From contig JAAYPG010000074.1 of NCBI GenBank assembly GCA_012519905.1, positions 1-57,787 on the forward strand: a stretch of DNA of 57,787 nucleotides, written 5' to 3'. The position numbers were made by a program, and so were the translations under genes. The stretch is from Clostridiales bacterium (lineage in GTDB: Bacteria; Bacillota; Clostridia; Lachnospirales; Lachnospiraceae). The notes under the pieces are model-generated. The model was not told the origin of the DNA, did no database searches, and saw only the letters and a program-made list of their open reading frames with translations. Each line of letters starts with the position of its first letter. Position 1 is the first letter of the stretch. Below are positions 27,977-36,883 of this stretch, piece after piece.

Positions 27977-28237
27977 ATGTATACTAATCTATGTAAGCAC
28001 TGTCATAAGCAATTTCGATCACGGTTTAAGGCATACACCTGCAGTGACTGTAGAAAAAAGGATGAGGATTTTTTTGATGAGATAGAAGCCTATCTTAAGG
28101 AATATCCAAATAGTAATGCTCTGCAGATATCTGATGCCCTGGGGATTACCGCCTATCAGGTTCTAAATTACCTGAAGGAAGGTAGGCTTAATATATCCAG
28201 GGGCCGCTTTGAACGTATTGATGACGATTTTGAATAA
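27977..28237 (+). CDS. Small zinc-ribbon / helix-turn-helix protein (TIGR03826-like)
   Basis: 86 aa. Two CXXC pairs (CKHC and CSDC) form an N-terminal zinc ribbon; the second half (ALQISDALGITAYQVLNYLKEGRL) reads as a helix-turn-helix. The layout is like the flagellar-operon protein TIGR03826/YvyF, but there are no flagellar genes here, so a regulatory role is only a guess. GGAGG at 27964-27968 fits the ATG at 27977; the TTG at 27962 is the ribosome-binding site itself. It is close to ruvA and may be cotranscribed. Confidence 0.75.
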   Translation: MYTNLCKHCHKQFRSRFKAYTCSDCRKKDEDFFDEIEAYLKEYPNSNALQISDALGITAYQVLNYLKEGRLNISRGRFERIDDDFE

Positions 28238-28265
28238 GCTTAACAAGAAAGTAAGAGGCGATAAA

Positions 28266-28871
28266 ATGATTGGATTTATAAAGGGTGAGCTGGCAGAAAT
28301 CAAAGAAAATTATATAGTATTGGAGACTGGCAATATAGGTTATGAGATAAATCTACCGACATCAGCTATATTGGACCTACCTCCAAGAAAAAGCACTATA
28401 AAGCTATATACATATTTGCATGTAAAGGAAGATGCACTTAGCCTTTACGGATTTTTGTCCAAGGATGATTTGGAGATGTTCAAGCTATTGATTACAGTCA
28501 ATGGGATTGGGCCTAAGGGAGCCCTAGGTATGCTATCTGGTATTACAGCGGATGAAATTCGATTTGCAGTTCTTGCTGAGGATACCAAGGCCATAACTAA
28601 GGCCCCGGGAATTGGTCCTAAGACTGCCAGTAAAATTATACTTGAGCTGAAGGATAAATTTAAACTAGAATCTGCATTTGAACAAAAGCTTATGAATCAA
28701 TCTGAAAAACTTAATTCCCAGAGCCTATATGGTAAAAGAGAGGAAGCTATTCAAGCGCTTTTGGCATTGGGATATTCCTCTTCAGATGCATATAAGATTA
28801 TAAGCCAGATAGAAATTACAGAAGATATGGATACTGAGGAGATTTTAAAGCTCTGTTTGAAGAGACTATAG
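28266..28871 (+). CDS. ruvA: Holliday junction DNA helicase subunit RuvA
   Basis: 201 aa. RuvA binds four-way junctions as a tetramer and loads RuvB for branch migration. MIGFIKGELAEIKENYIVLE is the OB-fold start, LLITVNGIGPKGALGML and APGIGPKTASKIILELK are the two helix-hairpin-helix motifs, and the C-terminal domain (EEAIQALLALGYS) contacts RuvB. Upstream in-frame codons to 28209 overlap the previous gene; the ATG at 28266 gives the canonical N-terminus. Followed by ruvB after 36 nt. Confidence 0.96.
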   Translation: MIGFIKGELAEIKENYIVLETGNIGYEINLPTSAILDLPPRKSTIKLYTYLHVKEDALSLYGFLSKDDLEMFKLLITVNGIGPKGALGMLSGITADEIRFAVLAEDTKAITKAPGIGPKTASKIILELKDKFKLESAFEQKLMNQSEKLNSQSLYGKREEAIQALLALGYSSSDAYKIISQIEITEDMDTEEILKLCLKRL

Positions 28872-28907
28872 TAAGAGCTTTGTTTTATTGAAAATAAGGA
28901 GATGCAC

Positions 28908-29909
28908 ATGGCTAAGCGAATGATATCAACAGAACTTATGGAAGAGGACAGAAGGATTGAGAATACCCTTCGGCCTCAGATGCTTATAGATTACATAGGT
29001 CAAGCGAAGGTAAAGGAAAATCTTAAGATATATATAGAGGCGGCAAAGCAAAGAGAGGAAGCCTTAGATCATGTCCTCTTCTTTGGCCCTCCAGGCTTAG
29101 GTAAAACCACCTTAGCAGGAATTATAGCCAATGAGATGGGCGTTGGTATTAAGATAACATCAGGACCGGTTATAGAAAAGCCGGGAGAAATGGCGGCAAT
29201 CCTTAATAATCTTCAGGAGGGTGATGTGCTATTTGTGGATGAAATCCACAGGCTAAATCATCAGGTTGAGGAGCTTTTATACCCAGCCATGGAGGATTAT
29301 GTTATAGATATAGTCATTGGTAAGGGGGCAACAGCAAAATCCATACGCTTGGAGCTACCAAAGTTTACACTAATAGGAGCAACTACTAGAGCAGGGATGC
29401 TAACGCCTCCCCTAAGAGACAGATTTGGGGTTGTAAATCGTTTGGAGTTTTATTCGGTAGCTGAGCTTAAGCAGATAATAATTAGATCAGCTAGGGTATT
29501 AGGAGTGGAGATAGATGAGGAAGGGGCAGAGGAGCTGGCCCGCCGTTCCAGAGGAACCCCAAGACTAGCTAACCGCCTATTGAAGCGGGTAAGAGATTTC
29601 GCTCAAGTAAAGTATGACGGCAAGATAACCAAGGAGGTTGCAGGCTTCGCCCTTGATCTTCTTGAGGTGGACAGGCTGGGATTAGATCAAATAGATAGAG
29701 AGATCCTACTAACAATGATAGAGAAATTCGGTGGAAGACCAGTGGGTGTAGATGCTATTGCAGCTACCATAGGAGAGGATGTAGGTACCATCGAAGAGGT
29801 TTATGAGCCTTATCTAGTTCAAAATGGACTAGTTTTAAGAACAGCAAGGGGTAGAGTGGCATCAGATTTAGCATACAAACATATGGGTATTTCCAAGGTA
29901 ACAGAATAA
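28908..29909 (+). CDS. ruvB: Holliday junction DNA helicase subunit RuvB
   Basis: 333 aa AAA+ motor that drives branch migration with RuvA. Walker A is GPPGLGKT (residues 60-67), Walker B contains FVDEIHRL, sensor region GATTRAGML, and the C-terminal winged helix includes [18 protein letters not shown] at 28896-28901 is properly spaced for the ATG at 28908, not for the ATG at 28902. No ruvC is present in the window, normal for Firmicutes, where RecU resolves junctions. Confidence 0.97.
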   Translation: MAKRMISTELMEEDRRIENTLRPQMLIDYIGQAKVKENLKIYIEAAKQREEALDHVLFFGPPGLGKTTLAGIIANEMGVGIKITSGPVIEKPGEMAAILNNLQEGDVLFVDEIHRLNHQVEELLYPAMEDYVIDIVIGKGATAKSIRLELPKFTLIGATTRAGMLTPPLRDRFGVVNRLEFYSVAELKQIIIRSARVLGVEIDEEGAEELARRSRGTPRLANRLLKRVRDFAQVKYDGKITKEVAGFALDLLEVDRLGLDQIDREILLTMIEKFGGRPVGVDAIAATIGEDVGTIEEVYEPYLVQNGLVLRTARGRVASDLAYKHMGISKVTE

Positions 29910-29917
29910 TCTACTGC

Positions 29918-29946
29918 TTGTATAAAACAGTAAAATAGGATATAAT
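29918..29946 (+). promoter_or_regulatory. Promoter for zapA
   Basis: TTGTAT at 29918-29923, a 17-nt spacer and a perfect TATAAT at 29941-29946. Confidence 0.75.
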
Positions 29947-30031
29947 CTGCTTATCGATGATTAGTCCAAGTTCATTTATTAGTTAAAGCATCATCATCCT
30001 GATTTCCAAAAGATTATAGGGGGCAAATGCA

Positions 30032-30445
30032 ATGAATAAGTTTAACGATATTGAGGTTATCATCAATAACAAAAGATATACGTTAAGTGGATATGAGAGT
30101 GAGGAATACTTACAAAGGGTAGCTTCATATATCAACAGCAAGCATAATGAGTTCCGAAGCAGGGATGCATACAAATTCTTGGATTCTGACTTAAGAAACA
30201 TCCTAATCCAGATCAATATAGCGGATGATTACCATAAGGCTAAGGAAAAGGTAAAAGAGATAGAGGAAGAGAACAACCAAAAGAGCAATGAAATATTTGA
30301 CCTTAAGCATGAGCTAATTGCGACATCAACAAAGCTTCATTCAGCCGAGAAGGAAATCGAGACACTGAAAAATGAGATGAATGAGTATCAGAAGAAGATA
30401 GTCCGCCTTGAAACAGAATTACAGGAAGTGGAAAGAAAACGATAA
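30032..30445 (+). CDS. zapA: Cell division protein ZapA
   Basis: 137 aa. The N-terminal domain (NDIEVIINNKRYTLSGYESEEYLQRVASYIN) matches ZapA, which cross-links FtsZ filaments at the division ring. The C-terminal half (residues 70-137) is a long Glu/Lys-rich coiled coil for dimerisation, somewhat longer than in ZapA of B. subtilis (85 aa). AGGGGG lies about 10 nt upstream of the ATG. It has its own promoter and a terminator after it. Confidence 0.88.
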   Translation: MNKFNDIEVIINNKRYTLSGYESEEYLQRVASYINSKHNEFRSRDAYKFLDSDLRNILIQINIADDYHKAKEKVKEIEEENNQKSNEIFDLKHELIATSTKLHSAEKEIETLKNEMNEYQKKIVRLETELQEVERKR

Positions 30446-30458
30446 TACAGATTGCTAT

Positions 30459-30525
30459 AGCTGTCCAAGAAAGTGATACATACCTTACAGGAAGTGTAAG
30501 CCGTATCCTGCGGACAGCTTTTTTG
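30459..30525 (+). terminator. Branched terminator after zapA
   Basis: AGCTGTCC at 30459-30466 pairs with GGACAGCT at 30512-30519, followed by T-rich sequence. A second small hairpin (CTTACA/TGTAAG) sits inside the loop. The tail abuts the GTACC palindrome array. Confidence 0.75.
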
Positions 30526-30560
30526 GTACCAGGTACTGTACCGGGTACCGTACCCGGTAC
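30525..30560. repeat. GTACC palindrome array, second locus
   Basis: 36 nt made of four alternating GTACC/GGTAC units, nearly its own reverse complement. It shares the GTACCGGGTAC and GGTACCAGGTAC blocks with 13608-13687. It lies only about 19 nt upstream of the U32 gene, within the probable leader. Confidence 0.8.
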
Positions 30561-30578
30561 AGATAGAAAGAGGTAGAT

Positions 30579-33059
30579 ATGAAGAGGAAGATTGAGATAC
30601 TGGCTCCGGCCGGTTCGTATGAAAGTATGAGAGCAACCATGAATGCTGGTTGTGATGCAGTATATATGGGAGGAAGTAGATTTGGTGCGAGGGCCTATGC
30701 GGATAATCCTGATGAGGACGCACTCATAAGGGCAATTGAGGAGGCTCATCTTAGAAATAAAAGGCTCTATCTGACTGTTAATACTCTGGTGAAGGAGGAG
30801 GAGAGACAGAGCCTGCTTTATGATTATTTGGAGAAATATTATCTTGCTGGATTAGATGCAGTAATCGTACAGGATGTGGGGGTTATGCATTTTATTCACA
30901 GGCATTTTCCCGAGCTTCCTATCCACGCTAGTACACAGACCACCATTACCATGGCAGAGGGGGCGAATTTACTAAAGGATATGGGAGTTACCAGACTGGT
31001 TACTGCCAGGGAGCTGTCTTTTAAGGAAATAAAAAATATAAGCAATAATTGTGATATGGAGATTGAAACTTTTGTACATGGGGCCCTTTGCTATTGCTAT
31101 TCGGGTCAATGTCTTATGAGCAGTATGATCGGGGGAAGGTCCGGCAACAGAGGAAGATGCGCGCAACCTTGTAGGATGCCCTATCAGTTTTTTTCAGAGG
31201 GTAAACTGATATCATCCAAGGACAAACCTTATTTGCTAAGTCCAAAGGATATAAATACTCTAGCCTTTATACCGGATTTAATTGAAGCGGGTGTGACTTC
31301 CTTTAAGATTGAAGGTAGGATGAAGAGCCCCGAATATGCCGCTGGTGTCACATCAATGTATAGGAAATATGTTGATTTATACCTATCTGAAGGTAAGGAG
31401 GCCTTCCTTGGCTACCTGGAACAAGATGATTATAAAAAGGATATGCTGGACCTAATGGACCTTTATAACCGAGGAGGTTTTTCACAGGGCTATGGTAAAA
31501 GCTACAATGGAAAGGTCATGATGTCTACAATAAGGCCAAATCACAGCGGTGTACCAGTGGGTGAAATTAGCACATCTATGAAAGGAAATGTTCAAATACT
31601 TCTTAGTGAAGATGTCAATGCTCAGGATATTCTTGAAATCAGGAATAAAGAGCATAAGCCTATATATGAATTCACAGTTAAGGATAATACACCTAGCGGT
31701 GGTATTCTTAGGACCAGAGTGGGTATGATTGCCTATAAAAATAAGAATAATAATCATAAGGATCAGGCAGTTTCATTAGATATCAAAGTTGGAGACAAGG
31801 TATATAGGACAAGGAATAATGCCTTACTTAAAAATATAGGAGATAAATATATTAACAAGGATAGGAAGCATGATATTAAAGGCTTTTTGTATGCTAAGAC
31901 GGGTGAAAGACTGCAGCTTACACTTAGCTATAATAATCAAACTGTGACAGCATATCATAATATTGTAGAAGCTGCCATAAAACAGCCTATGACAAAGGAG
32001 AAGCTAGTGGCATCTATTGATAAGCTTGGAGACACCTTATTTGCCTTTAGTGAGCTTATAGTTGAAGCAGAGAGTAATATCTTTGTCCCTGTAGCATGGT
32101 TAAATGAGATAAGAAGGGAAACTATTGCCATGCTAACTAAGGCAATAATTTGCTCATATCATAGAAGCCCAACTAGTGAAAGTGTTAGCATTGATAATCA
32201 AAGCAGGAGGTCTATCGACAGGCCTACTATAAATGTAGCTGTCACAACTAAGGAACAGTTTACGCTAGCTGTATCCTATGCTGAGATTAGCTCAATATAT
32301 GCAGATTATGAGGATTTTACCCTAGAGCAAATTATAGAGATGGCAGAACTAACATATGCTTCTGATAAAGCCTTTTATATACTTTTACCCCATATCTGTA
32401 GACTCACTGCTTATGAAAGGCTTAGTAAGGATATAGCTAGGCTAATAAATTACGATGAGGTAAATGGTTTCATTATTAAGAATTTTGAAGAGGCTAAACT
32501 TCTACTAAGTATCTTTGAGAGTAACAAGAAGCAAAAGGAGCTAATATTAAATCATAATATGTATATATTTAACAAGGAAGCTAAGCAATTCTGGACTGAG
32601 AAGGGTATAAATCAGTTTACTGCACCCATTGAGCTCAACGAGAATGAGCTAAAATCTTTGGGTTTACAGGATTGTGAGCTTATGGTTTATGGATATCTTC
32701 CGGTTATGGTATCTGTTCAATGCTTACACTCCACCACAGACAGCTGTAATAAGTGTAGTGCAGGAGAAAATAGAATGGATTATCTGCTGGATAGAATCAA
32801 TAAGAAATTCTATGTTAAGACCCACTGTAGCAGCTGTTACAATATCATCTACAATGGGCAGCGTCTATCCTTACTTGGCCAAGCTGATAAGGTTAAAGAA
32901 CTAAGACCAAAGGGCATAAGACTGGATCTTACCCAGGAAGCATATGATGAAGCAAAGGCAGTATTAGATGCTTATTGCCAGGTGTTTGCCCATGATAGGA
33001 AAGCCCATTTGGCATATGATAATATTACAACAGGTCATTTTAAGCGGGGCGTAGACTAG
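30579..33059 (+). CDS. U32 family protein with DUF3656 (RlhA-like)
   Basis: 826 aa. The N-terminal U32 domain opens with EILAPAGSYESMRATMNAGCDAVYMGG, and its cysteines occur as CYCYSGQC and RGRCAQPC, probable iron-sulfur ligands in this family. More cysteines lie near residues 710-760 (CLH, CNKC, CSSCYN). The size and C-terminal extension match the RlhA type, which makes 5-hydroxycytidine in 23S rRNA in E. coli, rather than a protease; assignment to the same reaction here is inference. GAAAGAGG precedes the ATG. Confidence 0.88.
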   Translation: MKRKIEILAPAGSYESMRATMNAGCDAVYMGGSRFGARAYADNPDEDALIRAIEEAHLRNKRLYLTVNTLVKEEERQSLLYDYLEKYYLAGLDAVIVQDVGVMHFIHRHFPELPIHASTQTTITMAEGANLLKDMGVTRLVTARELSFKEIKNISNNCDMEIETFVHGALCYCYSGQCLMSSMIGGRSGNRGRCAQPCRMPYQFFSEGKLISSKDKPYLLSPKDINTLAFIPDLIEAGVTSFKIEGRMKSPEYAAGVTSMYRKYVDLYLSEGKEAFLGYLEQDDYKKDMLDLMDLYNRGGFSQGYGKSYNGKVMMSTIRPNHSGVPVGEISTSMKGNVQILLSEDVNAQDILEIRNKEHKPIYEFTVKDNTPSGGILRTRVGMIAYKNKNNNHKDQAVSLDIKVGDKVYRTRNNALLKNIGDKYINKDRKHDIKGFLYAKTGERLQLTLSYNNQTVTAYHNIVEAAIKQPMTKEKLVASIDKLGDTLFAFSELIVEAESNIFVPVAWLNEIRRETIAMLTKAIICSYHRSPTSESVSIDNQSRRSIDRPTINVAVTTKEQFTLAVSYAEISSIYADYEDFTLEQIIEMAELTYASDKAFYILLPHICRLTAYERLSKDIARLINYDEVNGFIIKNFEEAKLLLSIFESNKKQKELILNHNMYIFNKEAKQFWTEKGINQFTAPIELNENELKSLGLQDCELMVYGYLPVMVSVQCLHSTTDSCNKCSAGENRMDYLLDRINKKFYVKTHCSSCYNIIYNGQRLSLLGQADKVKELRPKGIRLDLTQEAYDEAKAVLDAYCQVFAHDRKAHLAYDNITTGHFKRGVD

Positions 33060-33115
33060 GTTGCTAGGAGCTGGTAGACAAGAGTTATAATAGCAAATAT
33101 TAAGCAGGTGAAGGA

Positions 33116-34465
33116 ATGCGGATAGTAATAGAAATAACTAAATATCTTATGCTTATCATGATGGGAGCCTATACCTACCATGCTTTTAAGGCGTCAGCTA
33201 AGAAGAATGATAATGCCCTTAAGAAAACCTTTAGGCAGATGACTATCTTCCTTTTTCTCTTTCATTTTACTGGCTATTTTACTATGTATATACAGCTACA
33301 AAGTGAGAAGTTGTTACTGCTATACGGTGGGCAGGTCGTGCTTTTTATTCTTGTCCTTGGTTTCTATAAAATTATATATCCAACCATATCGGGACTGCTT
33401 ATAAGAAATATGCTTATGCTTTTGTCTATAGGCTATATAGTGCTTACCAGGCTATCCTTCGATAAAGCAGTTCGCCAATTCATAATTAGTGGGGTCGCTT
33501 TAGGACTTGGCCTCTTAGTGCCTATATTTGTACAGAGGTTTAGTTCTATAAGAAAATATGGATGGATATATGGAATAGTGGGACTTGCATTCTTGGTATT
33601 GGTACTACTAGTCGGTACAGAAAATTACGGTGCTACAAGCTGGTTAACTGTGTTTGGCTTATTTACTATCCAGCCAACTGAATTTGTGAAGCTGCTATTT
33701 GTATTTTGCATAGCCTGTCTATATTCGGAGAAAACTGATTTTAAGCGGGTCTGTGCTGTGACGGCGATGGCAGCAGGGACGGTGTTGGCTGTGGTTTTTC
33801 AAAGGGATTTGGGAGGAGCATTGATATTCTTTGTCACCTATATCTTTATGTTATATAGCGCCACAGGAAAGCACCTATACCTACTCTCAGGTCTAGCTGG
33901 GGGAAGTGTAGCATCCTGGGTAGCATATAAGCTCTTTGACCATGTAAAGGTAAGGGTCATGGCATGGAGAAATCCCTTTGTATATATTGATAAGGAGGGC
34001 TATCAGATATCCCAGTCCCTTTTTGCTATAGGTACAGGAGGCTGGTTCGGAATGGGTCTTTATCAGGGCCTGCCAACCACTATCCCTGTGGTTGACAGTG
34101 ACTTTATCTTCTCAGCTATATCTGAGGAGTTTGGAGGCTTATTTGCCCTGTGCCTTATATTGCTATGTCTTAACTGCTTTTTGCATATTATAAATGTATC
34201 CCTTAAGACAAGAGATAGCTTCTTCCGCTTATTGTCCCTGGGCTTTGGAGTAATGTTTGGTTTTCAGGTCTTTTTATCCATAGGGGGAGTCATAAAGTTT
34301 ATTCCTTCTACTGGGGTTACTTTACCATTTATCAGCTCTGGAGGAAGCTCCATAGTAGCTGTTATTATGATGTTTATGGTTATAGAAGGAATTATTAATG
34401 GTGATAATAGTCTAAATATTAGAAAGGCAGATGCTAATATAGCTGATGATATCCATGAAGAATAA
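33116..34465 (+). CDS. FtsW/RodA/SpoVE family peptidoglycan polymerase
   Basis: 449 aa SEDS protein with about 12 membrane segments. Lipid II glycosyltransferase partner of class B PBPs. Recognisable parts are QPTEFVKLLFVF, the QRDLGGALIFF region with the catalytic-type aspartate, DSDFIFSAISEEFG and GVTLPFISSGGSS. The N-terminal 100 residues contain extra membrane segments. Whether it acts in elongation or division cannot be decided. It overlaps the PBP gene by 11 nt, suggesting a dedicated SEDS-PBP pair. Confidence 0.9.
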   Translation: MRIVIEITKYLMLIMMGAYTYHAFKASAKKNDNALKKTFRQMTIFLFLFHFTGYFTMYIQLQSEKLLLLYGGQVVLFILVLGFYKIIYPTISGLLIRNMLMLLSIGYIVLTRLSFDKAVRQFIISGVALGLGLLVPIFVQRFSSIRKYGWIYGIVGLAFLVLVLLVGTENYGATSWLTVFGLFTIQPTEFVKLLFVFCIACLYSEKTDFKRVCAVTAMAAGTVLAVVFQRDLGGALIFFVTYIFMLYSATGKHLYLLSGLAGGSVASWVAYKLFDHVKVRVMAWRNPFVYIDKEGYQISQSLFAIGTGGWFGMGLYQGLPTTIPVVDSDFIFSAISEEFGGLFALCLILLCLNCFLHIINVSLKTRDSFFRLLSLGFGVMFGFQVFLSIGGVIKFIPSTGVTLPFISSGGSSIVAVIMMFMVIEGIINGDNSLNIRKADANIADDIHEE

Positions 34466-35936
34466 AGGCGAAAAAAACAAGCATATAGGATTGAAAGATA
34501 AATCCGCATTGAATCAAGAACCATCAGTGAGTAAGGATACAGGAAGAAAGACTATACTATCTATAGTATATATCTTCGTGGGACTCTTTGTTCTAATGAT
34601 GGGCTATTTTACATTCTTCTTATTGGCAAAGAGTGATGATGTGATTAACTCCACCTACAATCTTAGGCATGATGTATTGGCAAAAAGAATAATCCGTGGA
34701 AATATTATGTCATCTGACGGTGAGATACTAGCAGAAACCATCACAGATGAAGATGGAAATGAAATTCGAAGCTACCCCTATGGTGATATGTATGCCCATG
34801 TTGTAGGAAGGGTTATGCGAGGTAGGGCGGGAATCGAAGAAATGGAGAATATTACATTGCTTACATCCTACAGCAACTCAGCTGAAGCAATGTATAATGA
34901 TCTTGTTGGAGTTAAGAATCCAGGAAATAATGTTATATCCACCTTAGACCATAAGCTGAGTAAGGTGGCTTATGATGCGTTAGGAGAAAATAGGGGAGCA
35001 GTTGTAGCAATAGACCCTAGGACAGGAAAAATACTAGCCATGATTTCAAAGCCCTCTTATGATCCCAATAATATTGATCAGAATTGGGAAAGTATTTCTG
35101 AGGATTCTGACAATGAATCTCCTTTGCTTAATAGAGCATCCCAGGGCTTATATCCTCCGGGTTCCACCTTTAAGCTTGTTACTGCTCTTGCCTATATGAG
35201 GGCTAATCCAGATTATCTTGATTATAATTATAAATGTAAGGGAACTACTGACTACGAGGGTATGACTATAAGTTGCAGCAATAATAAGGTCCATGGAAAT
35301 CTTGACCTAAAAGAAGCATTTTCAAAATCCTGTAATACGTCATTTTCAACTATTGGTAAGGAACTGGCTATTGATGACTTTCGTCAACTAAGTGAGAGTT
35401 TATTCTTTAACAAACCACTACCGGCCAGGATTTCCAATAATCCCAGTAGTTTTCTACTAAAGACGGGTGAATCTGGTGTAAAAGAATCTATGCAGACAGC
35501 TATAGGGCAAGGAAGGACTTTGATTAGCCCCCTTCATAATGCTATGCTGGCCGCCACAGTAGCAAATGGTGGCATTATGATGAAGCCCTATGTAATAGAT
35601 AGAATAGAAAGTGCTGGTGGTAGACTACTAAAAGGTTATATACCAGAGGAAGTGGCAAGGCTTATGACAGCCGAGGAGGCCGATTATCTAAAAAGTCTTA
35701 TGCGTAGTGTTGTTACAGATGGAACAGCATCCAGATTAAATAAGCTTGATGTTAAGGTGGCTGGAAAGACTGGAACCGCCGAGCAGGAAGGGAAGAAGCC
35801 CCATAGCTGGTTCATAGGTTATGCACCTGCAAATAATCCGAGGATTGCTATTAGCATTATTGTAGAGAATAAAGGTTCAGGCAGTGAGTATGCTTTACCT
35901 ATCGCAGAGAAGATGTTTAATGCATATTTTAATTAG
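34455..35936 (+). CDS. Class B penicillin-binding protein (PbpA-type transpeptidase)
   Basis: 493 aa. A short cytoplasmic tail and one membrane anchor (about residues 35-58) are followed by a reduced dimerisation region and the transpeptidase domain. Active-site motifs are S237-T-F-K240, S292-C-N294 and K438-T-G440. Forms peptide cross-links in peptidoglycan outside the membrane. It starts inside the preceding SEDS gene (ATG 34455, or ATG 34446), and the pair recalls PbpA-RodA operons of other Gram-positives. No strong ribosome-binding site, consistent with translational coupling. Confidence 0.92.
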   Translation: MKNKGEKNKHIGLKDKSALNQEPSVSKDTGRKTILSIVYIFVGLFVLMMGYFTFFLLAKSDDVINSTYNLRHDVLAKRIIRGNIMSSDGEILAETITDEDGNEIRSYPYGDMYAHVVGRVMRGRAGIEEMENITLLTSYSNSAEAMYNDLVGVKNPGNNVISTLDHKLSKVAYDALGENRGAVVAIDPRTGKILAMISKPSYDPNNIDQNWESISEDSDNESPLLNRASQGLYPPGSTFKLVTALAYMRANPDYLDYNYKCKGTTDYEGMTISCSNNKVHGNLDLKEAFSKSCNTSFSTIGKELAIDDFRQLSESLFFNKPLPARISNNPSSFLLKTGESGVKESMQTAIGQGRTLISPLHNAMLAATVANGGIMMKPYVIDRIESAGGRLLKGYIPEEVARLMTAEEADYLKSLMRSVVTDGTASRLNKLDVKVAGKTGTAEQEGKKPHSWFIGYAPANNPRIAISIIVENKGSGSEYALPIAEKMFNAYFN

Positions 35937-36049
35937 TGAGAATGAAATTTGATAACTGTTTTAAAAGGTGTGAAAAAGCGTGAATGGTAAAACATCCAGT
36001 AGATTGAAGATATCAGCTATCCTATTTGTGACAAATTCATAAAAATAAG

Positions 36050-36078
36050 TTGATATATTCGTCATATTGATGTATACT
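36050..36078 (+). promoter_or_regulatory. Promoter for the NUDIX gene
   Basis: TTGATA at 36050-36055, a 17-nt spacer and TATACT at 36073-36078. Confidence 0.65.
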
Positions 36079-36123
36079 TAAGGATAGTCAAAGGTGACAC
36101 ACCAAGAAGCAGGAGGAATTGCG

Positions 36124-36576
36124 ATGATTGAGGCAACGAGCTGTGGTGGTGTAGTTATATTCAGAGGAAAGATTCTATTACTGTATAAGAATTACAAAAA
36201 CAAATACGAAGGGTGGGTGCTACCCAAAGGAACAGTTGAGGACGGAGAAGAGTATAAGGAGACTGCAATCCGAGAAGTAAGAGAGGAAGCTGGAACAAAT
36301 GCTTCTATCATAAAATATGTCGGTAAAAGTCAGTATTCCTTTAGCACCCCGCACAATACAGTATTAAAGGATGTTCATTGGTATTTAATGATGTCTGATA
36401 GCTATTATAGCAAACCACAACGGGAAGAGTATTTTATGGACTCAGGGTATTATAAGTTTCACGAGGCTTATCATCTTTTGAAGTTTGCCAATGAAAAGCA
36501 AATCTTGGAGCGAGCATACAATGAGTATATCGATCTAAAGAAGGGTAATCTCTGGGGAAGCAAAAAATATTTCTAG
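36124..36576 (+). CDS. NUDIX hydrolase
   Basis: 150 aa. The Nudix box runs from GTVEDGEEYKETAIREVREE to AGT (about residues 37-59) with the REVREE metal-binding core. Such enzymes cleave nucleoside diphosphates linked to another moiety; the substrate cannot be told from sequence. WVLPKGTVEDGE resembles the Ap4A/diadenosine hydrolase-like subgroup. AGGAGG precedes the ATG at 36124; an upstream in-frame GTG at 36094 lies before that site and is not used. Confidence 0.9.
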   Translation: MIEATSCGGVVIFRGKILLLYKNYKNKYEGWVLPKGTVEDGEEYKETAIREVREEAGTNASIIKYVGKSQYSFSTPHNTVLKDVHWYLMMSDSYYSKPQREEYFMDSGYYKFHEAYHLLKFANEKQILERAYNEYIDLKKGNLWGSKKYF

Positions 36577-36581
36577 AAAAT

Positions 36582-36624
36582 TTAAGAATAGGGACATTCC
36601 ATGAAGGAATGTCCCTATTCTTAA
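36582..36624. terminator. 19-bp hairpin after the NUDIX gene
   Basis: A perfect 19-bp stem (36582-36600 with 36606-36624) and a 5-nt loop. The tail is not T-rich on either strand. A second small hairpin follows at 36627-36650 (AATAGGAC with GTCCTATT). Probably a terminator or mRNA 3' end for the NUDIX gene, and a backstop for the minus-strand RNA. Confidence 0.7.
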
Positions 36625-36640
36625 TATAATAGGACAATAG

Positions 36641-36664
36641 GTCCTATTATATAAAAATACGCTC
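36641..36664 (-). repeat. Dispersed motif, copy forming the end of the candidate small RNA
   Basis: Read on the minus strand: GAGCGTATTTTTATATAATA then GGAC. Related copies lie at 24955-24976 and 18279-18297. Confidence 0.6.
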
Positions 36665-36784
36665 CGTAATGCGCACTCACGCGCTTTGTATATTGCCAGC
36701 AAAGCTGGCCGCGTTTCGGCAAAAGCTTGCATAGCTAGCTTAGAGAGTTTCGCAAGCGAAATTCTCTTTTAGATTTCATTTTCT
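36650..36784 (-). ncRNA. Candidate small structured RNA, minus strand
   Basis: A promoter at 36791-36819 would start a transcript near 36784. The next 130 nt hold successive hairpins: AGAGA-a-TTTCGC with GCGAAA-c-TCTCT near 36732-36768, AAGCT/AGCTT, GCC/GGC, GCCAGC/GCTGGC at 36696-36711 and GCGC/GCGC near 36671-36684. It ends in TACG-gag-CGTA followed by TTTTTAT, a weak intrinsic terminator. No ribosome-binding site precedes the short frames within it. The base composition is richer in GC than its surroundings. Not recognised as a known RNA family. Confidence 0.42.
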
Positions 36785-36790
36785 GATTCT

Positions 36791-36819
36791 ATAATAGCAC
36801 AAATTCCTTAATTTTTCAA
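36791..36819 (-). promoter_or_regulatory. Minus-strand promoter of the candidate small RNA
   Basis: On the minus strand TTGAAA (36819-36814), a 17-nt spacer and TATTAT (36796-36791). Its -35 box lies 3 nt from the -35 box of the divergent plus-strand promoter. Confidence 0.6.
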
Positions 36820-36822
36820 GTC

Positions 36823-36851
36823 TTGTAAAAAAGTAGCCATGGTCTTAAAAT
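36823..36851 (+). promoter_or_regulatory. Promoter of the DUF6179/DUF6323-like operon
   Basis: TTGTAA at 36823-36828, a 17-nt spacer and TAAAAT at 36846-36851, 32 nt before the TTG start codon. Confidence 0.6.
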
Positions 36852-36883
36852 GAGTAGATAATTTAGAAAAGGGGGTATCTTGT

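Noticed and set aside
30303-30749. 148- and 111-codon minus-strand ORFs across the zapA-U32 gap
   Set aside because: They run through the terminator and palindromes and overlap both real genes; no ribosome-binding site or family resemblance.
36535-36732. 65-codon minus-strand ORF beginning MQAFAETRPALLAIY
   Set aside because: It lies inside the hairpin-rich candidate RNA and crosses the NUDIX terminator and coding region. It has no ribosome-binding site, and its reading is explained by the structured element; similar ORFs in databases are likely the same artefact.
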